Positions 1-9,225 of a stretch of DNA of 36,626 bases are shown one piece after another (within the stretch, counting starts at the first letter, position 1; each line of letters begins with the position of its first letter). The DNA comes from a virus. The position numbers and the translations under genes are program-made. The notes below the pieces were generated by a model, which saw only the letters and a list, made by a program, of their open reading frames with translations, was not told the origin of the DNA and made no database searches. The stretch lies in the IMG/VR virus record IMGVR_UViG_3300005915_000052, positions 1-36,626 of that record; one strand, given 5' to 3'.

Positions 1-538
1 CAATTATGTAACTTAAACCGAAACTTGATGGAGATACCCTTGGATCATATATACCGCCAGACATACAATCGTCTACACCACTATTATCTTCATCGGCAAC
101 AGCATCAGATATGGTAGACTCTATAGCACGACACGTTTCTCCATTACCACTACTAACAAGTTCAAGCTCAAGACCATACATAGTATCGCCTCTTAACTCA
201 TCCCAACACCACGGTTTAACTAGTCCAAGATTTTTTTCAAATAAAATATCATCAAAACTAACTCTTACAATATATTCATCATCAACTTTATATATACCAC
301 AATTGACTGTTGTTACATCACATGCCCACAAATTATTAATAGTCCATCCGCAATCAGACCCAATATGAGCTAAAACAATGCTACCATTTACAAACGTTTC
401 ACAAAGAGCACAACCATTTTCACCTTCACCATTTTCTATACCACGAAATGTAACTTGCATACAACATGGGGCATATCCTAATTGACAATTTTCACATCCA
501 CAACCCGCACATACGTCACAACAACATCTATGACTCAT
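1..538 (-). CDS. Cys-rich putative tail protein, C-terminus cut by window edge
   Basis: The frame is open from an ATG at 538 to the left edge, about 179 codons without a stop, so the C-terminus is missing. GGGGAG sits about 8 nt before the ATG, inside the end of the preceding gene, whose stop lies only 3 nt upstream, so the two are probably co-translated. The N-terminus is extremely cysteine-rich: residues 5-26 hold a CCC run and several CxC and CxxC spacings (CDVCAGCGCENC). Further Cys residues continue through a segment reading CALCETFVNGSIVLAHIGSDC. This spacing suggests zinc binding or a disulfide-stabilised extracellular module. Its place after the tail hub suggests a distal tail or fibre component, but I do not recognise a family. 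The plus-strand frame at 111-368 is its antisense shadow. Confidence 0.8.
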   Translation of the reverse strand, partial: MSHRCCCDVCAGCGCENCQLGYAPCCMQVTFRGIENGEGENGCALCETFVNGSIVLAHIGSDCGWTINNLWACDVTTVNCGIYKVDDEYIVRVSFDDILFEKNLGLVKPWCWDELRGDTMYGLELELVSSGNGETCRAIESTISDAVADEDNSGVDDCMSGGIYDPRVSPSSFGLSYII

Positions 539-541
539 AAT

Positions 542-3500
542 TTATTCTCCCCATCCAGAAGGCATACCTGGAGATGTACAATCCATATCAATAACTCTTA
601 AATACCAACCGTACTCATCTGAAGGTGTACAAACGCCTTCTCCTGTAGCTCCCTTACCTGGCTCTGGAACACCTGTACGAAAATCAAATGCCTTACATAC
701 TACGCTATCATCATAATCAATATAATTAGTTTCTGGATTTGGTATACCCAAAGCTACATCAGCAGCGACACCACTACCAATACTCCACGAAATCATTTTA
801 AACGGAACTGACGTATTAGGCCCCGTAGCATAATACCTATCTTGACTAGCATCATAACAAGTAGTAGCTATCATTCCACTTGTGAAAATAGCATATATAT
901 TATTGTAGACATCAATAACATCGCCACTACTACCCACACCATGACCTATCATTCTTCCTTTTGCTGGTTGATCTTCGCCATAAGGTAATAAAGTTTGAAA
1001 TAATTTAACGTGCCTTACTACCGGAGGAGCAGACCATACTTTTCTTCTATAATCCCACCGTACATCTAATGGGCCGGTTTTCCATAAATTAGGTTTACGA
1101 AGCCAATCAGTAGCAAATTTCAATTTAGGATCATCAGGATAATCTTCTGAAAAATTAGGAACGGGTTTACTATCTACGTCAAATCCCCATCCAGAAATAA
1201 CGAGTGGTCCCTTTAAAGCCATTCCACGATACCAACCTTTTGTACTATAATTATCATGTGGATGCCGCACACTTAAATCAACAGGATATGTCGCATCTCT
1301 AGCTATATATTCAATATCATGTCCAGCCGACACACCCAATAATGCCGTCTCTACCATATCACTATCTAAAAACGGATTCAATGTTTCAGAAGTAATAGGC
1401 AATTCCCCAGATGAATACGTTGGCATCCATCCCGATCCAGACATATATTCTGGCTTAAAATATTCGCTACGTTCAAAAGCAGGAAGCGGCATACTCACAG
1501 ACGCACCACCAATATAAGTAACTGGTGGATTTCCAGAAACGCCAATATTTCTTGTAGAAAACGGTCTTACCAATCCATTCATATCCATGAATGCTCTATT
1601 ACCATAGTCAAATCTATTTACTTCTGGAAAAGTTTTTCTCAATTCGCTTATTACAACATTAGAACGATATCCATTATCCGTTTCTGGATCGATCACATTT
1701 TCTCCACCTAACATATCATGGCTTGAAGCTGTAGTATAACGAATAGCTCTATGAATATTATATTGCCAAAATCCATACACACTATCAAAAGTTGTTTTAA
1801 ATTTATTAAGAGTAAGTAAACGAAGTGCTCTTTGTGCTTTTCTTGCCCACTGCCCATTTCTCTTAATAGTACCAACATATTGATCTGTTAATTTACCATA
1901 ATCGGGCGTATAGGTTTTCATAGTATAATTTGTAAGAATAGGAGATGATCCACCTTGTATACTAACGCTAACATTAGTCACCAAAGGACCGTCGCTATAT
2001 AACTCACTCCCTAAACTAACACTTGGCGGCTCAGGTACAGATACAGCACCCTGTTCTATCACATAATTAGTGCTTAACTGCCCATAAACCCATGCGTCTG
2101 CCGCAAAATTCATATTAGATCTATTACCAAAATTCCATGGGGCAAACTCAGAGTTTCTTTGATAATTAGTTTTTCCGGCCGAATTTGGTCCTTCGTTTTC
2201 CAAACTACCAACCATTGATGCCCACGGACCATATACAAGTCTAGTACTTTGTAGTGGAATAGCTACCTTATTAGGAATTAAAAAGAGAGGAGCAATAGAA
2301 TATTTTACTTTATCTGAGCCAACTCTTTCTGCTAATTTAGCAAAATTATCTTTTTCTGAAAGAAACGCAATACCATACTTCTGTATAGCCATCGCCCAAA
2401 AACCCATAAGTATTTCTACTCCAGGTTCTGGATTAAAAGTATAAACGGGCCCTGGTAAAGAAATAATAGCTCTCCAATCTCCAGGATAAACCATCACAAT
2501 ATCTTCGACTTGACATTTGACATAAGCTATAAATGGATTAATTTGAATATAATCATCTTTATTATTTATGGCTGATAAATCAAGAGGATAAGACGACTCA
2601 AACCCAACAAAACCAATAATTTTACCATCGTCTTGCCTAAAATGCTCTAAATAAGCAGATCCATGAGCTAGTCCAAGAATAGACGTTTCACACCAACCGC
2701 CATCTCTAGCTGGAATCCAATTTGTTTCTATAGTGTAAGGAGCATCATCTGCGGCTTTCATACATAAATAAGGAAGTTTTACTAAAAATTTTCTACCAAA
2801 ATAAGTCTGTGCATATTGTGAAATAATATGATAAACTTGTTCCATTCTTTGCCATGCTAGATCCTCATCAACAGAGGCTATAGCATCAGCTTGACTAAGT
2901 GCAAGCAAATCTTTAGGAAGTATTACACCACCAACAATAGCAGCATATGCGAATGTCCCTACGTCTGGTAAAGTATTTTCACAGACCCAATGTAATGTTC
3001 TAACAAGATATGGTTGTCGTGTAATAACATAATTTCTCCATTGAGTTTCACCTTCTAAAGCAAATCTTAATTCTGTAGTAGTAATCCTATACATTCCCCA
3101 TAATCCTGGGATACCCCAACCATTCATTAACACATCAAAATAATGTTCGCCAGTAAAACCACTTGTAACTAATCCATAACCAGGAATAGTGCTATTATTT
3201 ATATCTTTTCCCCAATAAGGCCAAATATTTGCTAATAAAGGATTGGGCGTAGTGTTCCAATCTATTTGCCAAATATCTTGACGATATTCTCCAGTAAGAA
3301 AAGCATTTGTATAAGCATCTCTTAATTCAAGACCTCTACTCTTACTTTCTACTCCAGATACACCACCTAAACTCCCTCCAATAGATCCAAGATTTAAACG
3401 ACTATCAATTGGAGATCCAACGGCAGTATCAACATAAAAAGCATTATTATCATTCGATTGTTCTTTTCTATCAACCACACGCACTTTAATAGTATTATGA

Positions 3501-4273
3501 TTAATCAATTCATAAAAATAATCACAAGAAGAATATTCACACACTTCTGCAATTAATTCTCCAAGAGACATAAATTCGGAAGAAAATCGTATATCACTAC
3601 TCAAATGTGGTAATTCACTTAAATCAAAATTATAATCATGATCACGATAATTAATTTTACTACCAAATATACTACCGCTTTGATTAAGTAAATAAGTAAG
3701 AGCTGCCCTAATTTGATGCCATGGTAATCCACCCCCACTATCTGCTCCACCAAATCCAGAAGCTGGAGTATATTGTAAGAATATATTCATTCCATATGGA
3801 GGATATGTACCAAAAGTTGCCATTTCCGCACAACGTATACCCAAATTATGTTCTAACCATCCATATACATTCACTAAATTAGGAGTACTCAAAGTATTAC
3901 CAATATATCCACCTAAAATAACTTGTGTACCATTCACAATATTTTGTGGATCTATCATTTTTACCGAATAAGTTTTTGCTCCACTAGCAGAATCTCTTTC
4001 TTTCCAACTCTGAATAATACCACCAAATTGAAACGCCCCAAATCTCAGCGTTGCCGGATATCCTAATTGTGGTGGATTGAAAAAATCTACTGTAGCAATA
4101 GAAGAAGCACCATTGCCATAATCACCATAAGATAAACCCCCGCCATTGCACTCATCCTGCACAACTACAACATCAACTGATCCCATTTGACCATTCCATC
4201 CACCTGATGCATGATAAGATGAAAGAGAAGCACCTAAAAATTGCGTCCTAGTATATCCAGCAGGACAAACCAT
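542..4273 (-). CDS. Large tail hub / baseplate-like protein (1243 aa)
   Basis: Very large structural protein in the distal-tail cluster, two genes after the repeat proteins that follow the tape measure. I chose the ATG at 4273 because GGAG lies about 6 nt upstream. The frame extends 4 codons further to a TTG without better support. The N-terminal ~130 residues include FGAFQFGGIIQSWKERDSAS and KTYSVKMIDPQNIVNGTQV, the style of a tail hub or tail-tip protein N-terminal domain, followed by a long aromatic- and Gly/Pro-rich region typical of virion proteins. The length fits a hub, tail-associated lysin or receptor-binding platform. No peptidase or muramidase motif was recognised. The hub call rests on position, size and general character. 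Confidence 0.8.
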   Translation of the reverse strand: MVCPAGYTRTQFLGASLSSYHASGGWNGQMGSVDVVVVQDECNGGGLSYGDYGNGASSIATVDFFNPPQLGYPATLRFGAFQFGGIIQSWKERDSASGAKTYSVKMIDPQNIVNGTQVILGGYIGNTLSTPNLVNVYGWLEHNLGIRCAEMATFGTYPPYGMNIFLQYTPASGFGGADSGGGLPWHQIRAALTYLLNQSGSIFGSKINYRDHDYNFDLSELPHLSSDIRFSSEFMSLGELIAEVCEYSSCDYFYELINHNTIKVRVVDRKEQSNDNNAFYVDTAVGSPIDSRLNLGSIGGSLGGVSGVESKSRGLELRDAYTNAFLTGEYRQDIWQIDWNTTPNPLLANIWPYWGKDINNSTIPGYGLVTSGFTGEHYFDVLMNGWGIPGLWGMYRITTTELRFALEGETQWRNYVITRQPYLVRTLHWVCENTLPDVGTFAYAAIVGGVILPKDLLALSQADAIASVDEDLAWQRMEQVYHIISQYAQTYFGRKFLVKLPYLCMKAADDAPYTIETNWIPARDGGWCETSILGLAHGSAYLEHFRQDDGKIIGFVGFESSYPLDLSAINNKDDYIQINPFIAYVKCQVEDIVMVYPGDWRAIISLPGPVYTFNPEPGVEILMGFWAMAIQKYGIAFLSEKDNFAKLAERVGSDKVKYSIAPLFLIPNKVAIPLQSTRLVYGPWASMVGSLENEGPNSAGKTNYQRNSEFAPWNFGNRSNMNFAADAWVYGQLSTNYVIEQGAVSVPEPPSVSLGSELYSDGPLVTNVSVSIQGGSSPILTNYTMKTYTPDYGKLTDQYVGTIKRNGQWARKAQRALRLLTLNKFKTTFDSVYGFWQYNIHRAIRYTTASSHDMLGGENVIDPETDNGYRSNVVISELRKTFPEVNRFDYGNRAFMDMNGLVRPFSTRNIGVSGNPPVTYIGGASVSMPLPAFERSEYFKPEYMSGSGWMPTYSSGELPITSETLNPFLDSDMVETALLGVSAGHDIEYIARDATYPVDLSVRHPHDNYSTKGWYRGMALKGPLVISGWGFDVDSKPVPNFSEDYPDDPKLKFATDWLRKPNLWKTGPLDVRWDYRRKVWSAPPVVRHVKLFQTLLPYGEDQPAKGRMIGHGVGSSGDVIDVYNNIYAIFTSGMIATTCYDASQDRYYATGPNTSVPFKMISWSIGSGVAADVALGIPNPETNYIDYDDSVVCKAFDFRTGVPEPGKGATGEGVCTPSDEYGWYLRVIDMDCTSPGMPSGWGE

Positions 4274-4274
4274 A

Positions 4275-4421
4275 TTATTCTCCAATCATATACAAAATAA
4301 TGTTTTGAAATTGCTTTAAATTACCATTACTTTTTAATGTATTTGCTCTGTGACTGATAATCCCTATATTATCTTTGATATATCCTTGATTTGAATCTAT
4401 AACGATTTTATCATACCGCAT
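4275..4421 (-). CDS. Small hypothetical protein (48 aa) between two large tail genes
   Basis: This short frame fills most of the 180-nt gap between the 916-aa repeat protein and the tail hub. Its stop lies 1 nt before the hub ATG. The ATG at 4421 is preceded by GGAGAAGG about 10 nt upstream. An in-frame ATG at 4448 would give 57 aa, but its AAAGG abuts the start codon, so it is less likely. The product begins MRYDKIVIDSNQGYIKDNIG and is mildly basic, with no signal peptide or membrane segment. Close packing and a good ribosome binding site support it as a real gene. Function unknown. Confidence 0.55.
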   Translation of the reverse strand: MRYDKIVIDSNQGYIKDNIGIISHRANTLKSNGNLKQFQNIILYMIGE

Positions 4422-4455
4422 TTTGTACAAACCTTCTCCATAAAGCATCCTTTGT

Positions 4456-7206
4456 TTATTGACAATTCTGATAGATCCATGACTTATTTCTAGAATATAA
4501 TCCAGAAAATGGATTCCACGATTCCTGATTTTTCTCTATTAATACAATAGTAGTAGTCGGTTCAATATTATCAAGCACGTTTTCGACATTGGGTTTACCT
4601 GCGTCGAAAGAACAATTGGGAGTTGGATCAACCTGAATACTAATCGTAACCGTTCTTCTCAATGGAGTATCACCGCCTTTGTCTTGGATAACTGAATCCC
4701 CACCAAGAACCGGAACTACGGCAAATATATCATTAGCTAAGTCATCAACTATATTAATACTTTCATTAATAGCATTTACACCGGCAAAACAAGAAGATTT
4801 TTGTTTATACTCATAAACATAATTTATAATTCCTCTTCTTCTATTATGAGACACCGATTTACTTATTTCTATGTAACCATCTGGAGCAGTAGGAGTGTTG
4901 GCTTCATAACCAGTAAGAGCATTATTATATTTTCTATCTGTATTACTATCCTGGTCACAATATCCAGTTATAGTCCCAGAATAAGATTTAATAGCACCTT
5001 TCTCTGTTATACTTTCACGCTCCGCAATAGTTTCTTCCCAATCATATGGCACAGAACGCGAACTATATGTAATAGTATAACGAACTGTACCTTCTCTTTC
5101 GTTTTTTACAAGAGATTTATTCATTCTATGATTTGCACCATCTGGCACAGATATTGTATAAAAACCAGATTCTGCATTTGAAAGAGCACTACCAGAATTT
5201 CCAGTACAAAAACCTTTAACTATACCAGATTGTACATAAACTATGTTACCACAGTCACCATTACTATAATTAGTAGTAACATCTTCATAAACAGTATAAG
5301 CAGTAGTTTCTTCCAAAAACTCATAAGAAAACGAGATTGTATTATTAAACTCATTGTATTTTTTTGTCGCACTTAATACTTGAGCGTTATCAATATAACT
5401 AGAAACAAGAGAAGCGGTGACATCGGCATAATTCGTTATAAATTCGTAATCAGCACTTTCCCAAGCGGATCTAGTACTAGTTCTTTTCCCGGTAATAGTT
5501 CCTTCCATTGTGACATGTTTATAACCACAATCGTTAGATCCTTCCTTAACAGAAAAAGTAATGTTTACATCTGCTCCTCCGTCATAATCATTAAATACAT
5601 AATTATAAATAATTTGTCGAGTATGTGCATTATAAGAAATATTTGTGCTCTGGGCTTTATTATCTAAAGAACCATTCCCATTATATTTTGCATTTGCTGA
5701 AATATATGCTTCTTCTTCTGTTACAGTATCGCCAAAATATGTTTCGGCGGCACTATAACCAGCAACACAAAATGCCGTAATTGTTCCCGCAACAGTAACA
5801 GAATTATGATCTTTAATTTTATCATATTCGATAGAAATAGTTTGGTCGTTCACATATCCGGTTTCCCAATCATGATAACTATAATTATAAGAAATTTGTC
5901 CAATATATGAATTATATGTAATACTTTTTTCTGATGGCCCCTGTAAAATTCCTCCTCCACCATAATCCGAATAAGCATCTTCTGCATTAGATAAAATAGC
6001 TCCCTCAACAGTAGACCAAAGAGTAGTCGCATTTGTATATGCCGAATTTGTATCATCTTTAATACCTTGTACAGTACCACTCACAGTAATAGTTATTTTA
6101 TTACAATCTACTTCATTTGTAGAAACTGCAATCGACTGATCATTTGTACCGCCAAAAGTATTATTATCATAAATATATGTATAATTAATAGTTCTATGAG
6201 TTTCATCATAAGTTATAGAAGTATTGACTGGTAGAACAGATAATGCTACGCCAGAAATAGAACTATTGGCTGTACTATAAAGAGTCGGTTCAACAACGTC
6301 TGTGAATTCGGCTTGTGCAGCATCATACCCAGTTCCATCCGACTCCTTTAATCCAGCAATTTGGCCAGTAATAGTAACTGTGTAATCTGCCGTATTAAGT
6401 GGAACATCTCTTCGTCTTTCAACAGCTACAGTTTGGGTAGTATAAGTGGTATCTGTTGACATCATCCAGGTTTCACGAATAGTATAAACGCCGCTATACT
6501 CATCAATAGTCTGTGTCAAAACATAATTATAAGCAGAAAAAGAGTCGGCAAGATTAAAACCTGGATCATTTTTAATAATAGTATTATCAATACCGACACC
6601 ATCTAATTCATCATTCACATAATTATAAGCCTTTTGCCACCCAGCTTTAATTTCTGCTGTAGCTACAAGATACTGTTCTCTAGACGAACATGTAATGGTA
6701 TGAGTAAGATTATAAGTATCTTCTGGATCTTCGTTATATTGTAAATCCCAAATTTCATCGAATTCTTTTAATGAATCATAATCGCTATCAGTATTACCGA
6801 TTTGTGCTTCTAAAACAACGGTATAATCGCTCTTGTTTACCCACTGTGTTACATTGACTGGTTCAGTTGGGAAATCTATAGATGTTACTTTTGCTATCCA
6901 TTTAGTTGAAGTAGCGACTCCTTCAACGTCGGGTTGAATTTCAAAATATAAATAATCTTCTGCGAATAAATCTCTTAATTCTTGTTGTTTTGCTAAAAGA
7001 TCTGCAAGATAAGAGAGAGAGAAATCATCTGGCGGATAACCAGACTGATCATATAATCCACCCATGCCGTAAACAAAAGTACCATTCAAAGTAATCCTTA
7101 ACAAACTCCCAACAGAACTACCGTCTTCTGTACGAGACCAAACCTTCTCTATAGATAGATGTGGACTAGGAATTATTTTTTGATCGCCATAGGAAACCCA
7201 TGCCAT
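4456..7206 (-). CDS. Modular repeat tail protein (916 aa, about seven ~90-aa repeats)
   Basis: An N-terminal domain of about 160 residues (PSPHLSIEKVWSR, then a LLRITLNGTFVYG stretch) is followed from about residue 165 to 830 by roughly seven diverged tandem repeats of 85-100 residues. Each repeat has an opening strand of the form VTxxGTIxG, a middle helix with an Ala-rich segment, a Lys/Asn-Ile-x-Tyr-Asn strand and a closing IxYxYxF strand. The repeats look like beta-rich modules in series, as in extended tail or fibre proteins. A GGGAG lies before the ATG at 7206. Its place between a beta-helix protein and the tail hub suggests a distal-tail spacer or fibre. No enzymatic motif was seen. The structural role is inferred; the repeat is visible in the translation. 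Confidence 0.8.
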   Translation of the reverse strand: MAWVSYGDQKIIPSPHLSIEKVWSRTEDGSSVGSLLRITLNGTFVYGMGGLYDQSGYPPDDFSLSYLADLLAKQQELRDLFAEDYLYFEIQPDVEGVATSTKWIAKVTSIDFPTEPVNVTQWVNKSDYTVVLEAQIGNTDSDYDSLKEFDEIWDLQYNEDPEDTYNLTHTITCSSREQYLVATAEIKAGWQKAYNYVNDELDGVGIDNTIIKNDPGFNLADSFSAYNYVLTQTIDEYSGVYTIRETWMMSTDTTYTTQTVAVERRRDVPLNTADYTVTITGQIAGLKESDGTGYDAAQAEFTDVVEPTLYSTANSSISGVALSVLPVNTSITYDETHRTINYTYIYDNNTFGGTNDQSIAVSTNEVDCNKITITVSGTVQGIKDDTNSAYTNATTLWSTVEGAILSNAEDAYSDYGGGGILQGPSEKSITYNSYIGQISYNYSYHDWETGYVNDQTISIEYDKIKDHNSVTVAGTITAFCVAGYSAAETYFGDTVTEEEAYISANAKYNGNGSLDNKAQSTNISYNAHTRQIIYNYVFNDYDGGADVNITFSVKEGSNDCGYKHVTMEGTITGKRTSTRSAWESADYEFITNYADVTASLVSSYIDNAQVLSATKKYNEFNNTISFSYEFLEETTAYTVYEDVTTNYSNGDCGNIVYVQSGIVKGFCTGNSGSALSNAESGFYTISVPDGANHRMNKSLVKNEREGTVRYTITYSSRSVPYDWEETIAERESITEKGAIKSYSGTITGYCDQDSNTDRKYNNALTGYEANTPTAPDGYIEISKSVSHNRRRGIINYVYEYKQKSSCFAGVNAINESINIVDDLANDIFAVVPVLGGDSVIQDKGGDTPLRRTVTISIQVDPTPNCSFDAGKPNVENVLDNIEPTTTIVLIEKNQESWNPFSGLYSRNKSWIYQNCQ

Positions 7207-7218
7207 TATTTTTCTCCC

Positions 7219-9213
7219 TTAATACCCGTGAACATATAAAATAGAACTGCCATTTAATTCAGCAAGCACATTAGGCATTACTAAGTCCAAGTTTGCATTA
7301 TCTAAATAAGCTCCGGCAATATACATAGTAATATATGAATTATCTAATGCACCTCTATGAGAAATAAAGAGAGGAATGTTATCGTTAATATTTGCATGAA
7401 CATTAGGAATTGACAAAACAATATTATCGGTAGACGATACTGTGCCCAACATATATAAGGTAGTATAAGAATTATCTACAATATGTACGTTTGGAATAAC
7501 TAAATCTATATTTTCAGTAGGAGTACCCAAGATTGCATTTACATAAAGAGGAATATAACTATTGTCTGCTTGGACGCTATTACAAAGAATAAGAGGAATT
7601 ATCGAAGACATATTCGGGCGATAAATATAAAGTGGTAATGAATCATTGTCAACATTGGCTCCAATATAAGTCCCGGTTCCTTTAACAAATAATGAGAAAT
7701 CTCCATAAACCCCCTCTTGACATACATAAAGAGGAATATTCCCCACTGCCGATGAATAATCTCCCGCTACAAAAAGATTAAGGTCTTCATTGTGGGGAAC
7801 TTCTGTTTGCAAGTTTTTAATAAAGAGAATAATATCTTGGTTTGAGGTTTGGCTATCATAAATTATGAGAGGAATATTTCCTGAAAATCCACTGGCCCCT
7901 TCAGTACTAACTCCATAAGTAGTCAAAGGAACATAAGAATTATCAGCACTTGCTAAACCATAAGTATATAAAAATATTGTCTTATACAGATCTCCAGTAT
8001 AACCCGAAGTGTATAAATCTATATTTCCTATATCTACAATATGCCCTTGAATATATAAATCAATATCATCGGTTGGAATTCCATATCCATATACATAAAG
8101 AGGAATACTTTCTGAAATATATCCTTTAATATATAAATCCACACTATCATTAAGTGCTCCGTACCCCTTAATAAATAACCCTATATATTCACTCAAAACG
8201 TATTCATGGGCTCCCATATCCCAATCAACACCACCACTATTCCTATCATATCCAGTAATATCAATATTAACATTTGTTGGAGATGTTCCCAAATCAATGC
8301 CAGCATTAATAGCAGAAGACCCATATTTTAACCAACCATCATAAGTCATGCGTACTTGACTACTTGGTAAATTTTCTTGATTAATAATACTACCTGTACC
8401 ACTAGCTGTAGCATCAGACGACATATTATATCCAACAGTAGCATTACTAAAAGTGGATGGGGAAAAACAATAATTATATACAGCTCCTGCATTAGTATTA
8501 TTAAAATTAATTAAACTAATTAAATTTCTATAATTAGCAAGGGTATGATCGACTAAACTATAACCATGTGCAGTTCCATCTATATAAACTGTACCGGCAC
8601 CAACCGCAAACACTGTACAATTGTTAACATTGCATGAATTAGACCACCAAGATCCAGCACGAATACCATGTGCTGAATCATAAGCATGAATACTATATAC
8701 AACACAATCCAATATATTAATTGTGGCGGTAGTATAAGCACCATTAGCAATAGCATAAACGCCATATGAAGAATTAGAAAAAAGAACACCTCCAACATAG
8801 TTTATAATTAAATTGTATAAATTACAATCACCATTTACATCAGCATGAATTCCATAACTTTTATTATCACTTCCTATTCCTATACCTCCAATAATTAACC
8901 ATTCTACGGTAAATATATAATCTGTAACTATAGATAACCCATAATTACTATCTACATTATAGCCACTAATTCTAGCTCCGATACTATCAGTACCACCATG
9001 TCTTTCTCCAACAGCCACAGTTAATGTTGCGGAATTTAGATTACTAGGTCCAAATGTTGCCGATTCATAAAAAACGGTATCGTTATAACATTCTCCAATA
9101 GCATCATCTCCTACCGAATAAATACCAACATCGTTTAAATCCGCTCCCCATAGTGTGATTGTGGAATAATCTCTAGAAGGATGAGATCCAATAGTTTTTC
9201 TTACTTCGGCCAT
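7219..9213 (-). CDS. Beta-helix plus short-repeat tail protein (664 aa)
   Basis: Two halves are visible. Residues ~1-340 look like a right-handed parallel beta-helix: Asn/Gly-rich rungs, then the sequence SSAINAGIDLGTSP and a closing WDMGAHEY motif, a known end-signature of parallel beta-helix domains in secreted and fibre proteins. Residues ~343-664 are about 20 copies of a ~15-20-residue unit with core hydrophobic-Pro/Asp-Leu-Tyr-hydrophobic (for example IPLYVYGYG, IDLYIQGH), often introduced by DNS or DNI. A good AAGGA precedes the ATG at 9213. It lies directly after the tape measure, so it is probably a distal-tail or fibre protein that contacts the host surface or glycans. Substrate and partner are unknown. 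Confidence 0.8.
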   Translation of the reverse strand: MAEVRKTIGSHPSRDYSTITLWGADLNDVGIYSVGDDAIGECYNDTVFYESATFGPSNLNSATLTVAVGERHGGTDSIGARISGYNVDSNYGLSIVTDYIFTVEWLIIGGIGIGSDNKSYGIHADVNGDCNLYNLIINYVGGVLFSNSSYGVYAIANGAYTTATINILDCVVYSIHAYDSAHGIRAGSWWSNSCNVNNCTVFAVGAGTVYIDGTAHGYSLVDHTLANYRNLISLINFNNTNAGAVYNYCFSPSTFSNATVGYNMSSDATASGTGSIINQENLPSSQVRMTYDGWLKYGSSAINAGIDLGTSPTNVNIDITGYDRNSGGVDWDMGAHEYVLSEYIGLFIKGYGALNDSVDLYIKGYISESIPLYVYGYGIPTDDIDLYIQGHIVDIGNIDLYTSGYTGDLYKTIFLYTYGLASADNSYVPLTTYGVSTEGASGFSGNIPLIIYDSQTSNQDIILFIKNLQTEVPHNEDLNLFVAGDYSSAVGNIPLYVCQEGVYGDFSLFVKGTGTYIGANVDNDSLPLYIYRPNMSSIIPLILCNSVQADNSYIPLYVNAILGTPTENIDLVIPNVHIVDNSYTTLYMLGTVSSTDNIVLSIPNVHANINDNIPLFISHRGALDNSYITMYIAGAYLDNANLDLVMPNVLAELNGSSILYVHGY

Positions 9214-9225
9214 ATTATTTCCTTA

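Noticed and set aside
111-368. Plus-strand open frame of 85 codons
   Set aside because: It is antisense to the Cys-rich partial gene, which has a good ribosome binding site and fits the leftward operon; its product has low-complexity Ser/Leu composition.
4801-5181. Plus-strand open frame of 126 codons
   Set aside because: Antisense of the repeat protein. Ile/Ser/Phe-rich composition and no start signal show that it is a by-product of the AT-rich sequence.
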